From Xenopus tropicalis (Eukaryota > Chordata > Amphibia > Anura > Pipidae), in contig NC_030678.2 of the NCBI RefSeq assembly GCF_000004195.4, positions 85,596,904-85,660,903 on the forward strand: DNA of 64,000 bases. Reading direction: 5' to 3'. The notes below the pieces were generated by a model. The model did no database searches. It had not been told where the DNA came from and was given only the letters and a program-made list of their open reading frames with translations. The translations under genes were made by a program, and so were the position numbers. Position 1 is the stretch's first letter, and every line of letters starts with the position of its first letter. Positions 12,000 to 19,391 of the stretch are shown piece after piece.

Positions 12000-12305
12000 T
12001 TAAATCATAATTTCAATACATGCAATAGCTTGCAGCTCCCCTAATTTACCCGACAAGCTACGCGCATTAGCCAGCATGCAGCGGAGATTATTACTTCTCC
12101 CTCTGATGTTTACATTAGCTAAGGGAGAATTAGAGCTAAGGCAATTATGAGACTGCTTTCCTTGTAACGGAAGCTCCTTATCTGATAAACTATATGCCCC
12201 CCTCACTCCTCCCCCACAACCCTTTGCTAGTCCCCCTACCCCGTCTACACTAATTTTCCCATGGAATTCTAGCTCACCCACCCCCCCCTTGTCTAGTTTA
12301 AACAC
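12000..12305 (-). pseudogene. CR1 ORF2 N-terminus and endonuclease start
   Basis: A 101-residue frame ends with CMLANARSLSGKLGELQAI, the NARSL..K..EL strand that opens the CR1 endonuclease domain. It terminates early after ACIEIMI. A single missing A at about 12013 would bring it into the frame of the 11955 segment, where TETWW immediately follows. The frame starts at a GTG that overlaps the ORF1 stop codon (ORF1 ends at 12293). No ATG was found that I would call the true start, so ORF2 may use overlap/reinitiation or an alternative start. Confidence 0.8.
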
Positions 12306-13279
12306 TCCTCCAACCTCTTAACCATTCTCTCCCCTAGCACAGCAGACCCCCTTCCATTGAGGTGCAATCCGTCAGGGCTGTATAGATTGTACCCCAAGGA
12401 AAAGTCAGCCCAGTGCTCTAGGAACCCAAACCCTTCCTTCCTACACCTAGACTTTAGCCACGCATTTAGCTCCCTAAGCTCCCGCTGTCTCCCTAAACTT
12501 GCACGCGGCACCGGGCAAAATTTCCGAAAAAATGACATTGGAGGACCTTTGCCTAATCTTAGAGCCTAGATCCCTGAACTCACTCTTTAAAGTCCCCCAC
12601 CTACCGTTCATTTTGTCGTTAGTACCGATATGTACCAAGACAGCCGGGTCTTGCCCAGCCCCTCCCAATAATGTGTCAACCCGATCAACCACATGCCGAA
12701 CCCTGGCACCAGGAAGACAGCAAACTGTCCGGTTGAAGCGATCCGCTTGACAGATTACCCTGTCCACTTTCCTAATGATCGAATCCCCTATAACCACCAT
12801 CTGTTTAGGCCTAGCTCTGCTCTCCTCCCCACCACTACTAGTGAAACTGGTCTCCCGGCTGTTAGAGAGATCAGCCTCACCTAGAACCGCCAATCCAGAG
12901 TTCACACTCCCATCTTCTTCACACAATCTGGCAAATCTGTTGGGATGCGCAAACCCTGGAGCAGCCTCCCTTTTCCTTTTCCCCACACTAGATTTCTAAC
13001 TGTCACCCAGCTTACTGCCCTATCATCCTTTTGCTGCTCCCCTCCCCCCCTACTATCTGACCCCACTAGTTCTTGTTCAGTTAACAAGAGACCCCTCTCA
13101 AGATTGTTGATTGAACGCAGTGTTGCGACGTGTTCCTCTAGGACTCTAACGCGAGCCTCTAAAGTGGCAATTCGCTCACATCCACAACAGAGGTATGCAC
13201 TTTGGAACTGTTGTTCCACAACTGCATACATGTGGCAGGCTGTGCACTGTGTCAGACCTTCAATGTTGCTACCACTCAT
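12293..13279 (-). pseudogene. CR1 ORF1: zinc/coiled-coil plus SGNH esterase protein
   Basis: Three overlapping frames (12902-13279, 12474-12986, 12293-12538) make one ORF1 broken by two single-base shifts, near 12965-12985 and near 12520. The N-terminal part has paired cysteines (CTACH...CCGC) followed by a heptad-like region (IATLEARVRVLEEHVATL). The middle and end show SGNH/GDSL hydrolase blocks: VVIGDSIIRK (catalytic Ser), HIGTND (Asn block) and SPDGLHLNGRG (Asp and His). Esterase-type ORF1 proteins are established for CR1/L2 LINEs. ATG at 13279 is the natural start: it precedes the cysteine motif and has a leader upstream. Confidence 0.85.
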
Positions 13280-13482
13280 TCTCCCAGTTACAAGAACAGT
13301 TAAACAAAAATAGGTGTAAGGACTTGTAGTAAATACCTTGTTTTACCTTATTTTTAACTCCCTTAGTGTTTAACTCCTGAGTTTATAACTCCACTTACAG
13401 AGTCCCACTTAAAGAGCAAACACTTACAGAGCACCTACCACCAGAGCAAAGCACCTACCACCAGAGCAAGCTCCACTGGAGT
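13280..13482 (-). other. CR1 leader between monomers and ORF1
   Basis: Non-coding. It contains a short imperfect duplication of AGCACCTACCACCAGAGCAA (about 13430-13471). It separates the tandem 5' monomers from the ORF1 start, comparable to the tether region of monomeric LINE promoters. Confidence 0.6.
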
Positions 13483-14345
13483 GCCTGTGGTTCTATTTAT
13501 GCAGTCTGTAAAGGTGAACTAATCAAACCCCACCCTCCTCAAGCTGAGGGTAATTACAAGGGAATGTAACCTGCTGTAAGCCTATGGATCCCACAAACTT
13601 TGTAAATTAGCTCCAAAAACAACAATTACTTATGAAAAAAATAAATAAAACCCAACAGTAAAAAAACACAATGGTTTTGATAAAGTTAGTAAAGAATACT
13701 TATCCCTTTTTAGTTGAAATGAAAGCAAGTTGATTCAACCAGCCACCAGCCTGTTAGTAAGCAGCTCACTGGACTGCCTGTGGTTCTATTTATGCAGTCT
13801 GTAAAGGTGAACTAATCAAACCCCACCCTCCTCAAGCTGAGGGTAATTACAAGGGAATGTAACCTGCTGTAAGCCTATGGATCCCACAAACTTTGTAAAT
13901 TAGCTCCAAAAACAACAATTACTTATGAAAAAAATAAATAAAACCCAACAGTAAAAAAACACAATGGTTTTGATAAAGTTAGTAAAGAATACTTATCCCT
14001 TTTTAGTTGAAATGAAAGCAAGTTGATTCAACCAGCCACCAGCCTGTTAGTAAGCAGCTCACTGGACTGCCTGTGGTTCTATTTATGCAGTCTGTAAAGG
14101 TGAACTAATCAAACCCCACCCTCCTCAAGCTGAGGGTAATTACAAGGGAATGTAACCTGCTGTAAGCCTATGGATCCCACAAACTTTGTAAATTAGCTCC
14201 AAAAACAACAATTACTTATGAAAAAAATAAATAAAACCCAACAGTAAAAAAACACAATGGTTTTGATAAAGTTAGTAAAGAATACTTATCCCTTTTTAGT
14301 TGAAATGAAAGCAAGTTGATTCAACCAGCCACCAGCCTGTTAGTA
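13483..14345 (-). repeat. Three tandem 293-bp CR1 5' monomers
   Basis: Copies start at 13483, 13776 and 14069, with an exact 293-bp period. I saw no difference between copies; the third is cut about 16 bp short at the CR1 5' end (CCTGTTAGTAAG then satellite). Each copy carries GCCTGTGGTTCTATTTATGC and a run AACAACAATTACTTATG. By position they are candidate promoter units, like the 5' monomers of rodent L1, but promoter activity is inferred. Identity suggests very recent amplification, or an assembly duplication. Confidence 0.8.
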
Positions 14346-14716
14346 AGAGAGCTGTAGTTGGAGTATACAGAGAGAGCTATAGTTGGAGTATACAGAGAGC
14401 TGTAGTTGGATTATACAGAGAGAGCTATAGTTGGAGTATACAGAGAGCTGTAGTTGGATTATACAGAGAGAGCTATAGTTGGAGTATACAGAGAGCTGTA
14501 GTTGGAGTATACAGAGAGCTGTAGTTGGAGTATACAGAGAGCTATAGTTGGAGTATACAGAGAGCTGTAGTTGGAGTATACAGAGAGCTATAGTTGGAGT
14601 ATACAGAGAGCTATAGTTGGAGTATACAGAGAGCTGTAGTTGAAGTATACAGAGCTGTAGTTGGAGTATACAGAGAGCTACAGTTGGAGTATACAGAGAG
14701 AGCTGTAGTTGGAGGT
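14346..14716. repeat. 23-bp minisatellite (about 16 copies)
   Basis: The unit is AGAGCT(A/G)TAGTTGGAGTATACAGAG with small length variation. Open frames through it on both strands (for example minus 14340-14783) are periodic and accidental. One unit lies on the other side of the CR1 (about 9098-9123), so the array belonged to the split-repeat element before CR1 insertion. The homologous place in unit 2 (15365-15400) has only one or two degenerate copies, so the expansion is local. Confidence 0.85.
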
Positions 14717-15013
14717 GGGGCTCAGTTGGTAATAAGGCAAAGCCTGAATTCAGTAACTTTCCTGGGCTTTGTTTTACTAACACTACGTATTATACAGTAG
14801 TTCTATAGATATAATCATTTGATTCAGCAGCCTGCTGTCAGAGTTTTACCTCTAAATTTACTGGGCCTTATCCAGTTGCGGATGTCATCTATCTATATAT
14901 TATTAACCCATGCAGAACCTGCCAGATAGCCATCTAGTTATTTGGACAACATTCCTGTAGAGGCTACACTCAGGCTGTGTACCTAGGGCCGAAGTCGTTC
15001 TACTGTGTTTCGG

Positions 15014-15045
<32 letters not shown>

Positions 15046-15620
15046 GAGAGAGAGTGAGGGAGGAGGGGATTACAGTACTATTGCCCCTGTGAGTGTATCA
15101 TGGACCATGTACAGACCTCTCCTTTTACATAATGTTATTAGTTGAAGTATATACAAATTTACTCCTCATTATACTACTAGCATTGGGGGTAGAACTATTT
15201 GGGCAGGCTGCTCAATAGTCGTTTCCTTGTTGTTGCTACAGCAGTTAATTGCACTGTAGTCACTTGGGCAGCAGGGGAGTCAGCCTGAGTCCAAAAAGGC
15301 ATCCTCTCTATTAAATATAGAAATCCAGGCTGTGACACTGAGCTGCTGCTACTGCAACTCATCAAAGTACACAGAGAGCAGTAGTTTGAGTTTACAGAGA
15401 GGAGCTTAGTCAGGAATAGGGCAAAGCCTGAATATAGTAACTTTCCCAGGCTTTGGTTTAAGAAGTCTGTACATTGCATGGTATTTCTATAGATATAGTT
15501 CTCGATTTAGCAGCCTTTAGTAGGATCCTTACCTCTAATTTATTGAGTCACAGATTTCAGGTCATGCTCAGAGGACAATCTGCTGCTACTGCAGACAGAA
15601 CCTAAATATAGTATAATCCT
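14717..15620. repeat. Element body: two diverged tandem units
   Basis: 14717-15000 continues unit 1 (GGCAAAGCCTGAATTCAGTAACTTTCC), cited here only by its first bases GGCAAAGCCTGAAT. 15115-15620 is unit 2, with the same order of landmarks: TGGGGGTAGAACTATTT at 15184, ATCCAGGCTGTGACAC, GGCAAAGCCTGAATATAG and a shared TTTCTATAGATATA. Each unit is roughly 650 bp without the satellite. A (TA)n run sits at about 15026-15044. No coding capacity was seen. Confidence 0.65.
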
Positions 15621-16330
15621 CTATTAGTACAACTAGTAGGAGTCTGATGGGTAAGTATAAAAAACAGAGCCTGCCTATTGTAGCTTAGCTGGGATGCAGC
15701 CGACTATTAGCGAGGCAGGTGCTTGATGGGCTTGGGTCCCACAGGAGTGTTGACAATTGGCTGCCTGGTTACACTTGCCCACCCAACCCCTAACGGTTGG
15801 GTGGCTGGCATGCCAGGTAGTCCATGAAGGCGGATGGTGGTTTATTACTGGCAAGCATTCCCTCTGAAAAAAGGTTTGTATAAGAAAGCCACAGCTCCTG
15901 TGAAAATACGCTTAGCACAATGTCGCTTGCAGTTTCAGGGCACTCAGCTTGCAATTGGGGGGTAGATACAATTTCACCATATCTGTGCAATTATATAGAA
16001 TTAGCAACCCCAAGATTATATGATAGAGGCCTGCTTACTGTAGCTTATATGTGTATATATATATATGTATGTATATATATATATGTATATTTAAGCTGAT
16101 CACATAGCTCCCTGGCACAATGCTAGCTTTTAATTCATAGAACTTATTTTTAAATTTTCTGGGCAGAAAGCAGTTCCCCACTGTCAGTATATGATTTGAT
16201 CACCTGGGGGGGAGGGCATACAAGCAGGCAAGAAACTAATAGCCCCCATTCTCGACAAGGTTATTATTTCTTTCTTTCTGTGGCTAGTTGTCACTACAGT
16301 GACTATAATATCAAAGCCTAAGAAAAGTGG
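15621..16330. other. Element body, non-coding
   Basis: Contains GCCTGCCTATTGTAGCTTA (15671) and a diverged echo GCCTGCTTACTGTAGCTTA (16030), plus a TA-rich run (16048-16090). Nothing gene-like was seen. Confidence 0.5.
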
Positions 16331-17180
16331 TTGGTTGGCCTTTTTCCCTGAGCTGGGCCCTTATGAGCTAGGCTTGCAAGGTTGGATGGAGGTCTCTGCA
16401 CAAAGGGATGGGCTGTGGCAAAAAGCACAGTAGTCTGTACGGGAGCAGCGACAGGAGCAGTTTGGCCTTACCCTCAAAGCTGGGCATTCACAACGTGGAA
16501 GGGCTGCTACGGAAGCAGCATGGTGGAGTGGTTGGTTGGCCTTACCCTCAGAGCTGCGGTAGTGTGTACAGGAACAGCAAGTGTACGGGAGCAGCAACAG
16601 GAGCAGTTTGACCTTTTCCTCGAAGCTGGGCATCCACAACGTGGAAGGGCTGCTACGGAAGCAGCATGGTGGAGTGGTTGGTTGGCCTTACCCTCAGAGC
16701 TGGGGTCTCTGAGCTGGGTCTCCACATGTGTGGAAGGGCTGCTATGGAAGCAGCATGGTGGAGTGGTGGTTGGCCTTAACCTCAGAGCTGGGGTCTCTGA
16801 CCTGGGTCTCCACATGTGTGGAAGGGCTGCTATGGAAGCAGCATGGTGGAGTGGTGGTTGGCCTTAACCTCAGAGCTGGGGTCTCTGACCTGGGTCTCCA
16901 CATGTGTGGAAGGGCTGCTATGGAAGCAGCATGGTGGAGTGGTGGTTGGCCTTACCCTCAGAGCTGGGGTCTCTGAGCTGGGTCTTCACAGTATGGATGG
17001 GCAGCTACCGGACCAGTATGGCAAAGTGGTTGGATGACCTTACCCTCTGAGCGAGGCAAGTACAGCCGGAGGGAGGTCTCCACAGAGAGGACAGGCAGCT
17101 ATGGAGCAGCTTGGTAAGTGGTTGGTTGATCTTACCCTCTGAGCTAGGCGTGTACAGCTGGAGGGCATGGTAAGTGGTTG
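16331..17180. repeat. 88-bp tandem array and related longer units
   Basis: The unit GAAGGGCTGCTATGGAAGCA... begins at 16733, 16821 and 16909, a period of 88 bp. Upstream, longer variants containing GGAGCAGCAACAGGAGCAG and the ACAACGTGGAAGGGCTGC block repeat with a period near 145 bp (about 16457 and 16602). Downstream units decay to 17180. The array keeps long open frames on both strands (plus 16382-16867; minus 16361-16639) because stop codons are rare in this GC-rich unit. The 88-bp period shifts the frame at each repeat, so I do not call a protein. Confidence 0.8.
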
Positions 17181-17749
17181 GTTGACTTGTGCTCCATTGT
17201 TATTAATAGAAGTGCAAGTTTGGTATCCAGGATGGAATCAGATTGCCTTTGAAAAGCCGTGTTTGCATCCTAGTCTACCACATGGGCAGAATACATGGTA
17301 ATTTGCAGCAAAATAATGCTACAAATTTTTAGTCTCTTGGCCAATAGAATGCTCCAGTGGTTTTTGTTTTTTGTGCTCATCAAATCCTCTAGTTGAGAAC
17401 TATTTGGGCTGATATGCCAGGCATCCTAGTGGGAAGTTTTGCCTTGCTGTAACGTGTCCAAAAAATATACATCCATAACTGGCCATGTTGGTAATTGCAC
17501 ATGGTCATGGATTTAAAGGTATTTCAATAAAGGAAAGTATTTATTTATGTTTTGCATACATATGATATTTAAAAAATAAATAAATAAATAAAAAAATGAT
17601 TTGTATTTATACCATAGAGCTAATGGCCAATTTTATTCTATCCTGTGGTACAGTATGTGTGATACAAAAAGAAATGTTTTATAACATAGTTAAAAATTTA
17701 TGGTGGGGACGAACCCAACTGAAGGTTTTCAGTTGGGCTCGTTGTGGCG
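17181..17749. other. Element body, right part before B1
   Basis: Non-coding, with an AT-rich run (17569-17600) and a perfect hairpin at 17714-17737 just upstream of B1. Confidence 0.5.
17714..17737. other. Perfect hairpin next to B1
   Basis: CCCAACTGAA, loop GGTT, TTCAGTTGGG: a 10-bp perfect stem ending 12 bases before the B1 repeat. Its role is unknown; it could be an RNA structure in the element transcript. Confidence 0.6.
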
Positions 17750-18272
17750 GTAGGACCTTGCCAGAGTACTGCACAGGAAATTTTAGAAGAGGGAGAAAGG
17801 AGCTTCTCTCCTTTGACTGCACGGTGGGTTGATTGATACAGACGCTACTACTGCTTGTGCTAGGTGACAGCCTGCTTGGATTTCCTATCATCGAGGCACT
17901 GCAGATTCAGGACCGGCAGCAGGGCTGCTGAACTTCTCTCATGGTGGGAGATGCAGCTCCTGCTGGTAGCAGAGTTTGGGGCCATCCTCTCTGTAGGTAG
18001 AGGCAGCCTAATACTCAGTGGTGGATATAATGACATAGTGCTGATCTCAAGTCTTCAGTAAGGAACAGCAGAGCATAGTAGCGATCTCTTATGGAATTCT
18101 GGCTTCGAATATTGCCTTGGGGTGAGGCTGGCAAGGTCCTATTTATTTGATAAAATGTAAATAAGCCTCTTTTTACCCATTACCGTCTCCTGGTGTTTTA
18201 TTAATGTATGTAACAATGGGGTTCAGAGGGATGGCTGAAGGCGAAGGGAAATTGAGGAGTCCCCTTGTCAAG
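17750..18272. repeat. Split direct repeat B1 (internal)
   Basis: 523 bp, starts GTAGGACCTTGCCAGAG and ends CCCCTTGTCAAG. It matches B2 throughout except for the lack of TGCTGTGG (present at 19277-19284 in B2). It overlaps A2 by two bases (AG, 18271-18272). The last 40 bases are purine-rich (GAAGGCGAAGGGAAATTGAG). Confidence 0.85.
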
Positions 18273-18500
18273 GAAGCCCTGAAGCTATAAACGCAGGGGC
18301 TGCATGACAAGTTATCCGAATGACCAGCAGCCAGATTACACTGGTTTATGTTTAAAGATTGAAAAATCAGATGCAGCTGTGATTGGGTGAGAAGCAGTAT
18401 GTTAAGGAGGGGGAAAGCTGGGCTGGGGGTGGAGAAGGATAGGGATATGATGTCACAAAAGAAGGAGTTCACTTCCTATCTTCTGAACAGGTAGAAACAT
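18271..18500. repeat. Split direct repeat A2 (internal)
   Basis: Identical copy of A1 (230 bp). With B1 it forms the internal junction that mirrors the ends of the element when circularised. Confidence 0.85.
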
Positions 18501-18860
18501 CCCACCCACCCTCCCCTCTTTTTTGCATATTTTGTAAAATGCCAGGATATTTTCTTCTTTATGCTCTCATATTATCTGTTAATAACAGAATGTGAATGTT
18601 TTCCAATATGCACTGTTATATTGTGGTTTCGGTAACACTATACAGTATGAATGTGAGAGTCTGCATGGTATTATTTATGTTAAATAAAAGTCAAATCCTT
18701 GATCCAGGGAATTTTCCGATCGCCAGGTGGGGTCAGGAAGGAATTTTTTCCCTCTTGAGGCATAATTGGCACAGGCTTCAGGCTGGGTTTTTTGCCTTCC
18801 TCTGGATCAAAACAGTGGATATATGTTAATGTATTTTAAGTTGTTTCTGTCACAGCAGCA
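18501..18860 (+). other. Spacer between A2 and B2, with interspersed-repeat-like motif
   Basis: Starts with a C-rich run (CCCACCCACCCTCCCCTC). 18697-18812 contains GATCCAGGGAATTTTCCGAT, GGGGTCAGGAAGGAATTTTT and TTTTTTGCCTTCCTCTGGATC; I recall similar strings from dispersed repeats of amphibians and reptiles but cannot name the family. No coding frame is convincing (a 77-residue frame at 18596-18829 follows the repeat). Confidence 0.5.
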
Positions 18861-19391
18861 GTAGGACCTTGCCAGAGTACTGCACAGGAAATTTTAGAAG
18901 AGGGAGAAAGGAGCTTCTCTCCTTTGACTGCACGGTGGGTTGATTGATACAGACGCTACTACTGCTTGTGCTAGGTGACAGCCTGCTTGGATTTCCTATC
19001 ATCGAGGCACTGCAGATTCAGGACCGGCAGCAGGGCTGCTGAACTTCTCTCATGGTGGGAGATGCAGCTCCTGCTGGTAGCAGAGTTTGGGGCCATCCTC
19101 TCTGTAGGTAGAGGCAGCCTAATACTCAGTGGTGGATATAATGACATAGTGCTGATCTCAAGTCTTCAGTAAGGAACAGCAGAGCATAGTAGCGATCTCT
19201 TATGGAATTCTGGCTTCGAATATTGCCTTGGGGTGAGGCTGGCAAGGTCCTATTTATTTGATAAAATGTAAATAAGTGCTGTGGCCTCTTTTTACCCATT
19301 ACCGTCTCCTGGTGTTTTATTAATGTATGTAACAATGGGGTTCAGAGGGATGGCTGAAGGCGAAGGGAAATTGAGGAGTCCCCTTGTCAAG
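18861..19391. repeat. Split direct repeat B2 (right end)
   Basis: 531 bp. It holds the complete form of B with AAATAAGTGCTGTGGCCTC, followed by TTTACCCATTACCGTCTCCT and GGTGTTTTATTA. The element ends ...CCCCTTGTCAAG; the flank continues ACATGAGGG. Confidence 0.85.

Larger units (their letters stand above)
9121..14345 (-). mobile_element. Full-length CR1 LINE with 5' monomers
   Basis: The CR1 lies on the minus strand: 5' monomers (13483-14345), a leader (13280-13482), ORF1 (12293-13279), ORF2 (9284-about 12305), a short 3' UTR and a (TACATAGT)n tail at 9121-9168. It encodes an esterase-type ORF1 protein and an APE endonuclease/RT ORF2 protein, the standard CR1 set for target-primed reverse transcription. 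Four single-base frameshifts break the frames. It sits inside a 23-bp minisatellite of the split-repeat element: AGAGCTATAGTTGGAGTA precedes the tail and AGAGCTGTAGTTGGAGTA follows the 5' end. That could be an 18-bp target duplication with one mismatch or simply neighbouring satellite units. Confidence 0.9.
8602..19391. mobile_element. Split-direct-repeat (PAT/Ngaro-like) non-autonomous retrotransposon
   Basis: The order is A1 (8602-8831), body, B1 (17750-18272), A2 (18271-18500), a 360-bp spacer, and B2 (18861-19391). A1 and A2 are identical over 230 bp. B1 and B2 look identical apart from 8 bp missing in B1. B1 and A2 overlap by AG, and joining the outer right end (...TTGTCAAG) to the outer left end (AGGAAGCCC...) regenerates that junction exactly. 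There is no target duplication; the predicted empty site is GCAATACAGACATGAGG. In known biology this layout belongs to PAT/Ngaro members of the DIRS order, which integrate a circular intermediate with a tyrosine recombinase. No RT, RNase H or recombinase frame is present, so this copy would need enzymes in trans. Without the CR1 insert it is about 5.6 kb. The alternative, an LTR pair plus later duplication, explains the junction less well. Confidence 0.68.

Noticed and set aside
13483..14345. CRISPR-like regular spacing of repeats
   Set aside because: The repeats are contiguous 293-bp monomers without unique spacers, in a vertebrate genome.
14340..14783. 147-residue periodic minus-strand frame (LQLSVYSNYSSLY)
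   Set aside because: It translates the 23-bp minisatellite.
16382..16867. 161-residue plus-strand open frame and overlapping frames on both strands
   Set aside because: The 88-bp period is not a multiple of three and several frames are open at once, which is expected of a stop-poor tandem unit.
17864..18061. 65-residue protein present twice (also 18975-19172)
   Set aside because: The duplication is of the DNA (B1 and B2); codon use and context do not support a gene.
8602..18500. Reading A1 and A2 as a pair of LTRs
   Set aside because: A does not start TG or end CA, no target duplication flanks it, no primer-binding site follows A1, and the B repeats would remain unexplained.
17750..19391. 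Reading B1 and B2 as a simple tandem duplication
   Set aside because: A simple duplication would not place a second copy of a sequence found 9.7 kb away exactly at the end of B1 with a 2-bp overlap that also matches both outer borders.
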